A stretch of DNA of 64,000 bases from CBDFMG01 sp965221205 [NCBI: bacterium] (GTDB lineage: Bacteria; SM23-31): positions 930,001 to 994,000 of the forward strand of contig OZ244870.1 in NCBI GenBank assembly GCA_965221205.1. Direction: 5' to 3'. The first letter of the stretch is position 1; each line of letters opens with the position of its first letter. Position numbers and translations under genes: made by a program. The notes under the pieces were generated by a model. It worked only from the letters and a program-made list of their open reading frames with translations, did not search any database and was not told where the DNA came from. This document shows, in pieces, positions 47,390-56,577 of the stretch.

Positions 47390-47644
47390 TCAATTCTGCC
47401 CCCCCCATGTGGATGGAATGCCCTTGCAGTTGCTTATGGTCAACCAAACCGCCGCAATCCATTTGCGAAGCGAAAGAAACGAATCCTGAAAGATCGTTCC
47501 AACACGAACAGTGAACTGTTTACGACAGTCCGCGCATTTGTAGAGCTTCCCTTCGCTGAACGCATGAATTTTCCGGGCACTCTCGCAATGAGGGCAAACA
47601 ATCCTGTGTTTCCATCGAACACTGGCAACGTACCTGTGAGCCAC
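47390..47644 (-). pseudogene. IS1595-type transposase N-terminal fragment, third lineage
   Basis: Codes MAHRYVASVRWKHRIVCPHC then CADCRKQFTVRVGTIFQDSFLSLRKWIAAVWLT, the zinc ribbon and linker of an IS1595-type transposase, distinct from the other two lineages. It stops after GIPSTWGGQN; the catalytic core is absent. A TTGACA-containing stretch at 47656-47668, next to its start, may be the end of the original element. It directly adjoins the lipoprotein repeat copy 2. Confidence 0.75.
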
Positions 47645-47675
47645 TAACTTTTTAGGGTTGTCAACTTAATAATTC

Positions 47676-48161
47676 CCAAATTAAATTGGTATCATACTTT
47701 TCTTATCTGATAGTGGAAGAATGTGGTGCGATTTTTTTCATATCTTCTTTAGTAAATAAATAAACGACGATTGAGTCCGGATCATTATTATCTAAAAGGC
47801 TCATGCCCGAATTTTCTAAAGTAACACTAAGCTCTTCTGGACTAAGCTGATAAGCAGACCCATTTGCAATATCAACGACCATACCAACTATTGCCCAAGA
47901 AACAAGATTTCCCCAAATGGCCGCTCCCATCTTAAACTCTCTAGTGGTATTGAGTGTCACATCTTTATAATTTTCCTTTTTAATAACAACCCTATATTCA
48001 CGTGTTCTCTTCAGGGTAACTGTGGTTGGTGTGCTTCCCTTATCTTCATCGTTTACAACTATTCTTGCCCTCTTGCCCCTGAAGGCGAGGAGTTAAAACG
48101 AATATCTTGTGAAGTTCCTCTAACAATAGAAGCACAGTCAAATGATGTTATACAAACAATT
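47676..48161 (-). pseudogene. PEGA-like lipoprotein copy 2, frameshifted and 5'-truncated (long inverted repeat)
   Basis: Inverted near-copy of 22257-22734. On the minus strand it begins inside the signal sequence (IVCITSFDC...), so the first 15 or so codons are missing. The 8 bases AGGGCAAG are duplicated after GGGGCAAG at about 48075, shifting the frame. The rest (TTREFKMGAAIWGNLVSWAIVGMVVDIANGSAYQLSPEEL) is intact but out of frame with any start. About a dozen substitutions separate the copies, clustered where MMVGIV in copy 1 reads AIVGMV here. The 5' edge abuts the ATPase gene end at 48162. Confidence 0.88.
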
Positions 48162-50617
48162 TTAGGAAGGTTTTTGCTTCAGATTGAAACTGACCGCATT
48201 GCAGCTGCAGCGCAAAGCCTCGGGATTTCCACGCCGCGGCATAATGTACACCCAGGATTTACAGGTTTCGCAGCGAAAGCATCCGAGGAGCTTCTTGGAT
48301 GCTGCGACAACCGGCTCAAAATCCGTCTTTTCGAAGTTAGCCCACTCGTTGTGATGGACAGCTTTGTTGATGGCCCACTGCTCCACCCCGCATGCACCGG
48401 CAGAGGTAGACAGCGCCTCCTTTCGCTTCACAGCTTTTTCCTTATCATCATCCTTTCCCCATGATTGTGCTGCATCCGCCGCCTTGCCACACAGAGATCT
48501 CATACGTGCCAAAATGCTCGGGAGGAGCTCTCCGAGTTCGTACCTGTCGTCTGCGCGGAACCTCAGCTTTGCGCCGAGCAGGTCGGCGAGGTGGCGAGAG
48601 ACGTACTCAAGATGGCGACGGAGGTTGGCTGCGGCGGCTCCAACTTTTCCCTTCTCGAGCGCCGCAGCGATCTCATCCCAAATCTCCTGGTTCGACTCGA
48701 CCAACGGACCGGTTTCAATCGTCCAGCTGTGGAAAGCAACGGACGTCTTGGCGCTGACAAGACCAGCCGACTTCATCTGCTCAGCCCACAATCGATCATG
48801 CGTGGTGATAATGAACTGTATGTTGGGGAAATACGTCTTCAACAGCTTGCAGAAGTGATACCGGTGCCCGGAATCTACAGACATCACCACGTCGTCTAAG
48901 AGCGCAAAGCTGAATCGATCCCCGAAGAGCCGCTTCATGAGCGCGAGATAAAGACAGATGCCCATCCCGTCTTGATGGCCCTCGCTGTGGTAGGCGCCGG
49001 GTGGGAACAGCCCGCGTTCATAGAAGTTGATATCGAGATCGAGCTTGCCTTCACTGGGAGTAAACTTCGCGGTGAACTTGGCCTCATCCTCTTCGTTGAT
49101 CGCTCGATAGAACGTGCTGAAGTCTTCCTGCACCTCTTCGTAGAGCGTGTCCAGCTCTTCCTCTAGAACGCTGCAGTATGTGTCGTGGGCCGCCTTCGCG
49201 GCAGTCCATGCGATCTTCGCCTCCTCATTTTTTTTCATTGCCTTCCGATAGTCGTTGAGGCGAAGCTGGGCGGTTGTTAGGAACGTTTGCGCATCGAGCG
49301 TTGTGGTCTGTGATCAGGCTTGGCCTCTACGTTCTCGGTGAGAGCATTCAAGCTCTTGAGAAACGCCTTTGGAATGTCCAGCCATCCATCCATGAGCCGA
49401 TCCTTCAGGCCTGTTAGTTCCTCCACGTCCGCGAGTTTTGCCTTCAGTGCCTCGAGATCGTTTTTCCAGACAATCAAAAGCTGCGCGAACTCGCCCTCCC
49501 CCTGCCATTCTGCGAGCCTCTGGATCGGTGTCAGGAGGCCTACCACTTGTATAGCCTTTTCGGTGATCACTGTGCCGTTGTTCGACAGGGACTCCCGAAG
49601 CTTTCGGGCCTCCTCCGATTTTGCCAGTTTCGCTTTCAAGTGGTCGCGGAGGTGTTGTTCATCCTCCCACAGGGAGTCGCAAAGGGGACACTCGGGGCCG
49701 TCTACGAGATCAAGTCCCTTCTCGATAAACGAGCGGCGCTGCAAGGCGGCAAGAAGGGCGGGATCAGATTTCAGTTTTCCGAGATCAGCAACGATCGCGG
49801 CCGCTTCAGCTTTTGCGAGAGCCGGGAATCCCTTTGCTGCCTCGGAGAGCGCCTTGAGATCCCGAAGCGCCGATTCCCTATTGAATTCTGCCGTCTTGGC
49901 GGTATCTGAAAGCCCGGCATCGAGTTTTGTATCTGCGGTCAGCGCTGTGATTGCCGACAGATTGAGCACTTTCCGCCGTACGTTGACGGACTCCAATAAA
50001 TCCTCCGACCGCAGCTTCGCGATCTGAAGGTGCTGTTGCAGGGCGCTCTGGGCGGACTGTACCTCCGCAGTAGCGGTCCGATGCGCAGCCTGAAGCTTGT
50101 TCTGGGCCGTGTTCAATGCGCTCCGGGTCTGCCCAATCTCATCGAGTTTGAGAATGGTTTGGATCTCTTCCGAGCGCTTGGTTGGTTCGACCAGAATAAA
50201 GCGGAGAATCTCACGACGCGACAGTGTGACTTCCGGATGGGCGGCGATTTCCTGAAGAGCAGCTTTAACGCCAGCGTCAGCGGGCTTAATTATGGGCTTC
50301 TTCGGGGACGACACCTCTCGTCTAATCGTCACCGATTTTCCAATCCCGGTAAGAAAGATTCGCAACTCAACGAACGCTGCGTCGGGAGGCGTCGTTTTGT
50401 CGACGTGAGGGCCGTGTTTCGAGAGAAAGAGGCCCTGCGTTCCCTTTCCGGTGAGCCGTCCGATTTGCCCCGTAAGCCCGAATTCAATGGCGTCGATGAC
50501 GCCGCTCTTGCCGGACCCGTTCGGGCCTAAAATCGCGAAGTTCTCCTTCCGGAAATCAAGATCGAGCTTTCGAATACCTCTCACTTCTTCGATATGGATC
50601 GATTCGAGCTTGATCAT
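48162..50617 (-). pseudogene. SMC/RecF-like ATPase, one frameshift (candidate defence ATPase)
   Basis: A large ABC-type ATPase of about 815 residues in two frames. The N-terminal half (from 50617) has Walker A GPNGSGKSGVID (31-42), a long helical region, and a CPLC (310-313) that looks like a Rad50-type zinc hook or ribbon. The C-terminal half (from about 49290) has an ABC-signature-like YHSEGHQDG, Walker B FALLDDVVMSVD and the switch ITTHD, then a four-Cys ribbon (CFRCETC ... CSC) near its end. The join requires a one-base change near 49290-49305, where one frame ends in RKRS and the other continues DAQTFLTTAQLRLNDY. Base composition is clearly more GC-rich than the neighbours. The gene overlaps a 58-residue gene by ATGA. 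Defence ATPases of this build (Lamassu LmuB-like, ABC-three-component systems) are a guess from context. Confidence 0.75.
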
Positions 50618-50790
50618 TTGAGATCACCGCCAGCAGGGAGCGAGAAAATCTTCACGAACTCCTCGGCCTTCGGTTTCTTACTGTCGGCGAGCAACCTTCG
50701 TAGCTGCTCGATTATCCCGGGGTCCACATCCGTGGATTCCGTGAGCTTCGCAAGAAACTTTTCGGCTATCTGCTGCTGAAGTGTCGCCAT
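50614..50790 (-). CDS. 58-residue partner protein of the SMC-like ATPase
   Basis: A small acidic/basic helical protein: MATLQQQIAEKFLAKLTEST, a short hinge (DVDPG), IIEQLRRLLADSKKPKAEEF, then VKIFSLPAGGDLK. GGAAGG lies 6 bases before the ATG. Its TGA overlaps the ATPase ATG (ATGA at 50614-50617), so both are translated together. The GC-rich composition matches the ATPase. Small helical partners encoded in front of an SMC-like ATPase are known in several defence systems, but I cannot assign this one to a described family. Confidence 0.75.
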   Translation of the reverse strand: MATLQQQIAEKFLAKLTESTDVDPGIIEQLRRLLADSKKPKAEEFVKIFSLPAGGDLK

Positions 50791-50903
50791 CTTGCCTTCC
50801 AGAAAAATTGACTAGACTATGAGGGCAGCTAAGTACATCTACAATGTATTAGTATTATAAGTAATTACCAAGTGTATAATTCTCTTAAATTTTTACTCCG
50901 GCG

Positions 50904-51490
50904 CTAATTATTTTCCCATCCATGCCTCTTCCTCCCGGTCGAGATGGAGCCGGTGGCGTGGTTCATCGACACCGTGGCCTCACATGGAAACCGGAGAAAT
51001 TCTGTTGTTTTTCCCATTTTTTTCAGAAACCGGTAATACTGCTCTCCCTGAATGATCGGAACGCGACGGTCTCCTTCGCCGTGAACAACGAGGAGCGAGG
51101 TAGTAACGTTTTGAGCATATCGTGCCGCAGATATTCTGTCATAATTCTCTGAGTCATCCCACGGCTGGAGACCAAACATATTGTCTTGTCGAAATAGTGA
51201 AAAATGTCGGTCTGACTGTAAAACGGAAAGAGATCTGTAATTGCAGCTTTGAACCGGTTGGTTTGGCTGATTACCCAGAAGGTCATATAATCGCCGTAGC
51301 TGCCGCCCATGATCCCGAGCCGCTCACGGTCTGCTACCCATTTCGATAATAGGGTATCGACAACCGTTCATCTAGTCGATGAAATCGCTCACACCCCAGT
51401 CGTTATAAACACTTGCGCCATATTCAAAGGTATGGCCCCTGAACTGCCCCGCGGATTTGCGCGGAGTACTGCGTATCCACGGGACAATAC
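50904..51490 (-). pseudogene. S9-family prolyl oligopeptidase-like, C-terminal remnant
   Basis: On the minus strand, pieces of an S9 peptidase catalytic domain: VLSRGYAVLRANPRGSSG, YNDWGVSDFID, then RLGIMGGSYGDYMTFWVISQTNRFKAAITD with the nucleophile Ser in GGSYGDY (usually GGSYGGY). VTTSLLVVHGEGDRRVPIIQGEQYYRFLKKMGK carries the catalytic Asp, and the His falls after FLRFPCE. At least four frame changes, no start, and the propeller domain is missing. Not functional. Confidence 0.8.
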
Positions 51491-51835
51491 CTGAAGAATC
51501 CGATCAGGAAACCTCATTCAAAGCGGGTACCAACATCGATTCACTCCTTTTCGATCTCCTCAAATCAAAATATCAGAAAGCCAACATTACAAAGATGATG
51601 GCACAACACTTCAAAGAGAAATATGCGTTTGTCGGCAATATTAATGAACAGATATCGGTTGAGCTCAACATTATGTGGAAGCAGAATTAGCGAACTTTCT
51701 CAGTTAGTAGCATCAGAGTTTGCTGATCTTGGACCAATTAACACCCAAATCGTTGAAGATCCGGTTTATGCCGGTGCTATCGGAGCGCTTCGGATTGGCC
51801 AGGACATGCCTCTCAGTGAATGGAAGCATATGTAG
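51490..51835 (+). pseudogene. unrecognised fragment, possibly HSP70/actin-superfamily ATPase
   Basis: Two frames give GTNIDSLLFDLLKSKYQKANITKMMAQHFKEKYAFVGNINEQISVELNI, then QLVASEFADLGPINTQIVEDPVYAGAIGALRIGQDMP. The late stretch DPVYAGAIGAL resembles the C-terminal part of BcrAD/BadFG-type activating ATPases or similar actin-fold proteins, but the match is loose. There is no start and at least one frame change near 51690. Its left end overlaps the S9 remnant. Confidence 0.35.
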
Positions 51836-51921
51836 AAATAGATGATTATGATCGTCTTATAAAAAGATTTTCGCACGATTGGCTGATATTAATAAGAGTA
51901 TGGCTGAGAAAATTTCCTAAC

Positions 51922-52119
51922 TCACTTCAAAAACTGACTCTCATCACCGTCGGGGGAGATGTTGAGTGTTACTTTCTTGGCGCATTTCGGGCACCAACCA
52001 ACAAATGCATTGCGCTGTTTGTTGAGATAACTCCGGCTGTACACATTATAACGCTTGAAATGGATACCAACAAAAGGCCGGGGTTCGGATTTTTCTTTGT
52101 TACTATCGTGTTGTGTCAT
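51922..52119 (-). CDS. small zinc-ribbon-like protein
   Basis: A 65-residue protein containing RPFVGIHFKRYNVYSRSYLNKQRNAFVGWCPKCAKKVTLNISPDGD. The pattern YVGWCPxCAKKV with a Gly/Pro turn is common in small uncharacterised proteins of many phyla and looks like half a zinc site. The ATG overlaps the macro-domain stop by ATGA (52116-52119), so it is the second gene of that operon. Role unknown; perhaps it binds RNA or metal. Confidence 0.7.
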   Translation of the reverse strand: MTQHDSNKEKSEPRPFVGIHFKRYNVYSRSYLNKQRNAFVGWCPKCAKKVTLNISPDGDESQFLK

Positions 52120-52646
52120 GCCGAAAAAGTTCTCCGCAGTTCGTATTCGAACACAGTAAAACTTTCATTTCCAAAAAGAACAAACCGGATCGTTTTAAGG
52201 TGTTTCGATTCGGTCAGAAACGTTATAGATTCATAGAGCATAATCTGAGCACACAAATGCATCGGAAGTCCGCCGACACCGGTACCTATTGCTGGGAAGG
52301 CAATTGATTCGAGCTGGTTCTCCTCGGCAAGCTGCAGGCTTGCCTTTGTAGTCTTCCGAACTTTTTCTTCGTCAGTCTTCAGGTCTTGTCCCGTACCGGC
52401 GGCATGGATAACATGTCGGGCAGTCAGCGTCCCCCCCGACGTGATAACAGCGCCGCCGACTTCGACCGGCCCCTGTTTGACTGCTTCAGTCTCGATTTCC
52501 TGGCCGCCTTTTTTCTTGATCGCACCTGCAACCCCTGAACCCATCCAAAAATGGTTGTTTGCAGCATTAACGACAGCATCGACATCCTGCTTGGTAATAT
52601 CGCCTTCAACGATCTCAACCGATCCGTGACCAATATTTACTTTCAT
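52116..52646 (-). CDS. macro-domain protein (ADP-ribose binding)
   Basis: A 176-residue macro domain. VEIVEGDITKQDVDAVVNAANNHFWMGSGVAGAIKKKGG contains the ADP-ribose-binding loop (NAANNHFWMGSGVAGAI), and the later stretch FPAIGTGVGGLP is the phosphate-binding loop. Members hydrolyse ADP-ribose derivatives, remove ADP-ribosylation, or bind poly-ADP-ribose; which of these applies is not clear from the sequence. CAGGAAAAT precedes the ATG. It is translated together with the zinc-ribbon gene. Macro-domain genes may act against ADP-ribosylating toxins, but there is none adjacent. Confidence 0.9.
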   Translation of the reverse strand: MKVNIGHGSVEIVEGDITKQDVDAVVNAANNHFWMGSGVAGAIKKKGGQEIETEAVKQGPVEVGGAVITSGGTLTARHVIHAAGTGQDLKTDEEKVRKTTKASLQLAEENQLESIAFPAIGTGVGGLPMHLCAQIMLYESITFLTESKHLKTIRFVLFGNESFTVFEYELRRTFSA

Positions 52647-52956
52647 ATTTTCCTGCCTGTATTATATGAAGCCCAGCTTGAAATAACTTGAAATAAATGG
52701 GAAGACTTAGTTTCTGCATACAGTTCATAAAAATTTAATAAAAAATTATAAAAAGACAAAAGAAAATGTTAAAGAGTCTAATAATACTCTCAAGAATAAG
52801 TGTTCGCTGGTTCGTATTGCTGCAAGTCAATCTCATTTTAACTTGATTTTATACAATATGCGTGTTATCTTCTTACTGGGTTCTCACATCTAAAAGTATA
52901 TAAAAACAACATCCTGTACAGGATCATGAATGGAGGAACATTCTGGTTGAGATCAT
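52647..52956. other. intergenic between divergent genes
   Basis: 310 bases between the macro-domain and the next plus-strand gene. AT-rich with no clear RNA, repeat or terminator. Confidence 0.4.
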
Positions 52957-53601
52957 ATGGAAACAAAAAGATTATTTAATTGGGAAGTTGAAAAAAAGAT
53001 TAAAGAGCTTGAAGGCAGCCTCCAGTTTAAGGAGGTCACTATGGTCGATTTGCAGGAGTTTATACTTCAGCATAATTACTATAATGGGGAGAGCGATGAG
53101 GTTTTTGTCTACCTCTGCAACGCATACTTCGACCGGTATGCCACTTATGAAAAAGCAGAACTACTCGGCCCGTTTCTCGAATTAAAGAAATTAAATGTGC
53201 ATGTGAAAACGATCCGCCTGACCAGTTTTCTATTGCGGATCAGATTATGCTCACCGCTCTCAAAGAAGGAAATGCAAAAAAATCTGGATGGTTGCTGATA
53301 ACAGCTATTTTGTTAATGCCACGAGCATCACGCAAGTACGATGCAGCATTGAATACACCGCAGCCGCCGTGAAAATCAGCAAAGCGAATTCCGACATGAT
53401 CTCAAAACATATCAAGCTTCTCACGCGCTGAATGCGGTCAGTCGATGGTCCGGAAGGTATCCTCGAAGGGGACAGGTATAAACACAAAGGAGAGAATGAA
53501 CAGTTCAGCCGCAAGCATAGATATGTTCAGAGTCCTCTACCAGAAAAAAACAGGAAAAAAGTTTCTGATTCAAAGCACGTATCCCTGTAACCGTTATATG
53601 C
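52957..53601 (+). pseudogene. unrecognised protein, several frame changes
   Basis: From the ATG at 52957 (GGAGG 25 bases upstream is too far to help) the frame reads METKRLFNWEVEKKIKELEGSLQFKEVTMVDLQEF and QHNYYNGESDEVFVYLCNAYFDRY. The continuation ACENDPPDQFSIADQIMLTALKEGNAKKSGWLL is in another frame (change near 53195). Further pieces (RHDLKTYQASHALNAVSRWSGRYPRRG, then YKHKGENEQFSRKHRYVQSPLPEKN) are in yet another. Probably one or two ruined genes of unknown family. Confidence 0.4.
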
Positions 53602-53747
53602 AACCTATTCATCCGATCCATTGTTAATCAGTATCTCCCTATACTAAGGATACAGCAGACTTTTTTCGTACACCAATCAACAATAGTACTCATAGAAAAT
53701 CCCGATCAAAACTATGCAGATTGTACATTCCTTGAAAGTTGGAAAAA

Positions 53748-55046
53748 ATGGCTTGTCCTAAAAACTATAATCGGGTACTGTTTACAATTCTTGCTTTAGT
53801 GCTGCTGTCTCTGAGCTCATCATTTGCGCAAAACGAGATGGCAAAAGTTCTGACAGTGGAAAGTGCAATAACGCCTGTCAGTGCTGAATATATCATTAAA
53901 GCGATTGAACAGGCAGAGCTGGAAAACGCCGAATGCATCATCATTCAACTCGATACACCCGGCGGACTGATGACTTCAATGGAAAATATTGTCAAGAAAA
54001 TATTAGGATCGCAAGTTCCCGTAATTGTTTATGTGGCTCCGAGCGGTGCAACTGCAGGTTCAGCCGGAGTGTTCATCACCATGTCCGCCCACATTGCCGC
54101 GATGGCGCCGGCAACAAACATCGGTGCAGCCCATCCAGTCAGTCTCGGATCACCCGTCGATACGGCAAGTGTCATGGAAGAAAAAATCACCAATAATGCC
54201 GCGGCATATGCCCGCTCTATTGCCGAGAAAAGGGACAAAAATGCGGATTGGGCGGAAAAAGCAGTGCGCGAAAGTGTTTCGATTACGTCGAACGAAGCGC
54301 TCGAAATCGGCGTAATTGACCTCATTGTCCCGACAGTCGATTCTCTACTCTCCGCGATAGACGGCAGGGAAATTGAAGTTGTTCTCGGTACCAAAACACT
54401 CAAAACAAAAGAGGCAAAAATCGAAGAAATTGAACTCGGTTTGCGGTACAGGATACTCTCCCTGATCGTCGACCCGAATATTGCTTATATACTCATGATG
54501 CTTGGTATGGCAGGTGTAATGCTTGAACTCTACAATCCAGGCTCGATTTTTCCTGGAGTCATCGGCGGTATTTCTCTTATTCTTGCCTTTTATGCGATGC
54601 AGACACTGCCCGTTAATTACGCAGGGCTCTTACTCATGATTCTCGCTGTTGTACTCTTTATTCTGGAGGTCAAAGTGACAAGTTTCGGAATGTTGACGGT
54701 CGGTGGCATTGTTGCGCTTACTTTAGGTTCGGTTATGTTGTTTGAATCCCCGGAAGCAATTATGCATGTTTCCTGGAAAGTGATAATCCCGACAGTGATG
54801 TTGACTGCGTTACTCTTCAGCATTGTTATCGGTCTTGCAATCAAAGCACAAAAAAGACGTCCTTTCATCGGAAATGAAGCTTTAATCGGGGAAGCAGGTG
54901 TCGCTCAGACTCGAATCAGGAAAGAAGGCCAGATATTGCTGCACGGCGAGATTTGGAAAGCAACAAGTGAGGATACAATAAAAAAAGGTGACTCGGTAAA
55001 GGTGATCAGCGTTAAAAACCTTGAAGTGAAAGTGGAAAAATTATGA
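53748..55046 (+). CDS. nfeD: NfeD-family membrane serine protease
   Basis: A 432-residue membrane protease of the NfeD (ClpP-class) family. The signal (VLFTILALVLLSLSSSFAQ) leads to a ClpP-like domain with AECIIIQLDTPGGLMTSMENIVKKIL, the active Ser in VAPSGATAGSAGVFITMSAHIAAMAPATNIGAAHP, and a likely active Lys in EEKITNNAAAYA. Four or five membrane helices follow (NIAYILMMLGMAGVMLELYNPG ... YAGLLLMILAVVLFILEV), then the C-terminal OB-fold (GEAGVAQTRIRKEGQILLHGEIWKATSEDTIKKGDSVKVISVKNLEVKVEKL). The ATG at 53748 is preferred to a TTG at 53739. The family acts with stomatin-like proteins, encoded 97 bases downstream (55144-55908). Confidence 0.93.
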   Translation: MACPKNYNRVLFTILALVLLSLSSSFAQNEMAKVLTVESAITPVSAEYIIKAIEQAELENAECIIIQLDTPGGLMTSMENIVKKILGSQVPVIVYVAPSGATAGSAGVFITMSAHIAAMAPATNIGAAHPVSLGSPVDTASVMEEKITNNAAAYARSIAEKRDKNADWAEKAVRESVSITSNEALEIGVIDLIVPTVDSLLSAIDGREIEVVLGTKTLKTKEAKIEEIELGLRYRILSLIVDPNIAYILMMLGMAGVMLELYNPGSIFPGVIGGISLILAFYAMQTLPVNYAGLLLMILAVVLFILEVKVTSFGMLTVGGIVALTLGSVMLFESPEAIMHVSWKVIIPTVMLTALLFSIVIGLAIKAQKRRPFIGNEALIGEAGVAQTRIRKEGQILLHGEIWKATSEDTIKKGDSVKVISVKNLEVKVEKL

Positions 55047-55143
55047 TAGGCCTGGTACGATCTGAACATTACGTAAATATACCACATAGATATAAAAAAT
55101 CCATACACAGCAGTACTATTCTCCATTGAGAAAGGAGTAAATC

Positions 55144-55908
55144 ATGCCTCCTATTACATCTGGTTTTATTCTTGTCATTATTATAGCGATATTCCTAATA
55201 GCCAGTATGATCAAAATCCTCCGGGAATATGAGCGAGGTGTCATTTTCCGTTTGGGACGCTTGGTCGGGATAAAAGGACCCGGCATTATCATTCTGATCC
55301 CGTTGGTCGATCGTATGGTTAAAATCAGTCTTCGTACTATCGTTATGGATGTTCCTCCGCAGGATATCATAACGAAAGACAATGTCTCAGTCAAGGTGAA
55401 TGCCGTGATCTATTTCAGGGTGTTGGGCGCCGATAAGGCAGTGGTGGAGGTGGAAAACTTTATGTTTGCAACATCACAGCTTTCACAGACGACACTCCGG
55501 AGCGTTCTCGGGCAGGCAGAGCTTGACGAACTCCTTTCCGAGCGCGATAAAATTAATCTGAAATTGCAGCAGATCATCGACAGTCATACCGATCCGTGGG
55601 GTATTAAAGTCTCAATGGTCGAGGTAAAACACATCGACCTGCCGCAGGAGATGCAGCGAGCAATGGCGAAACAAGCAGAAGCCGAACGTGAACGGCGCGC
55701 GAAAATCATTGCAGCGGAAGGTGAGTTTCAGGCAGCGACCAAGCTTGGTGACGCTGCTGAGATCATCAGCAAGAATCCGAGTACGCTGCAGCTCCGTTAT
55801 CTCCAGACACTGGTCGAAATCTCTGGTGAAAGTAAATCTTCGACTATTATTCCTCTACCGATCGATCTGCTGAAGCCGATAATTGATAAACTGGGTGGCA
55901 GTAAATAG
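55144..55908 (+). CDS. slipin (stomatin-like SPFH-domain protein)
   Basis: A 254-residue membrane scaffold protein with an N-terminal helix ([20 protein letters not shown]) and an SPFH/band-7 domain: [88 protein letters not shown]. Ala/Glu-rich coiled coil ([22 protein letters not shown]) and a C-terminal [10 protein letters not shown] follow. It follows the NfeD protease on the same strand, the classical pairing in which NfeD cleaves or regulates the stomatin partner. AAAGGAG precedes the ATG. A terminator hairpin (55940-55975) ends the unit. Confidence 0.93.
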   Translation: MPPITSGFILVIIIAIFLIASMIKILREYERGVIFRLGRLVGIKGPGIIILIPLVDRMVKISLRTIVMDVPPQDIITKDNVSVKVNAVIYFRVLGADKAVVEVENFMFATSQLSQTTLRSVLGQAELDELLSERDKINLKLQQIIDSHTDPWGIKVSMVEVKHIDLPQEMQRAMAKQAEAERERRAKIIAAEGEFQAATKLGDAAEIISKNPSTLQLRYLQTLVEISGESKSSTIIPLPIDLLKPIIDKLGGSK

Positions 55909-55939
55909 TAATACGCTCTGTGTAAAAGAGAACTCTCAT

Positions 55940-55975
55940 AAAAAGGGTGTAGTCCGGTCGACTGCACCCTTTTTG
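55940..55975 (+). terminator. rho-independent terminator
   Basis: AAAAAGGGTGTAGTC and GACTGCACCCTTTTT form a stem of 15 with one G-T pair around CGGTC, ending in a run of T. It ends the NfeD-slipin unit. Confidence 0.85.
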
Positions 55976-56100
55976 TAAACAAAATGTATTCGGTACCGGA
56001 AGTTTTTCATCCCCTATAATTGAGTGATTCGGGTTTTCAGCCGAAAATGAGTATAGAAGATCACACGCATTATATATAGTTGACACTGTAGGCACAAACA

Positions 56101-56577
56101 ATGAATTTTTTTGTTATCATAACATCAATAGTGTTTCTAAGCGGGGCTTTTTCAATTGACGAAAGCTCTGCCCAATCGGTGCAACAGAACACCATACCAT
56201 ATGCTACATTCCCGTCTAAATTTACACCATCCGCAGAAATAGTCTCTGCCCGATACAATCAAGAGTCCGCAAGCAGAAGCGGTATCATGAATGGACTGAA
56301 ATCGCTCTTATTCGGACCGCGCATTGGGCTCGAAGCTAACGAAAACGTGCCGATATCATTCATAGAAAAAGCGAATCTTTTCGTACCTCTTGCCCCATTT
56401 CAAGCGTATTCGGAAAACGGTATCAAGGAGTTTCTCACGAGTGCGTTTATCGGACCTCGTGTGGGGATGGAAATCAAAGAGCAGAAAATCAGAAGAAAAG
56501 AGAAGATAGGTCTGCTTATCATGACCGGTATTACCTACCATCTCATGACTTCGAATCCCTCATCAAGCGGTGTGTAA
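56101..56577 (+). CDS. exported protein with two GPR-IGLE motifs
   Basis: A 158-residue exported protein of unknown function. After the signal (FFVIITSIVFLSGAFS) it contains LKSLLFGPRIGLEANENVPI and, 45 residues later, KEFLTSAFIGPRVGMEIKEQKI. Each unit is a short hydrophobic stretch followed by GPR(I/V)G(L/M)E. I recall similar short proteins in the FCB group, where such GPR/GLE stretches form hydrophobic hairpins in the envelope. The two units fit a duplicated hairpin. The ribosome site is poor. It precedes rnpB by about 210 bases. Confidence 0.6.
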   Translation: MNFFVIITSIVFLSGAFSIDESSAQSVQQNTIPYATFPSKFTPSAEIVSARYNQESASRSGIMNGLKSLLFGPRIGLEANENVPISFIEKANLFVPLAPFQAYSENGIKEFLTSAFIGPRVGMEIKEQKIRRKEKIGLLIMTGITYHLMTSNPSSSGV

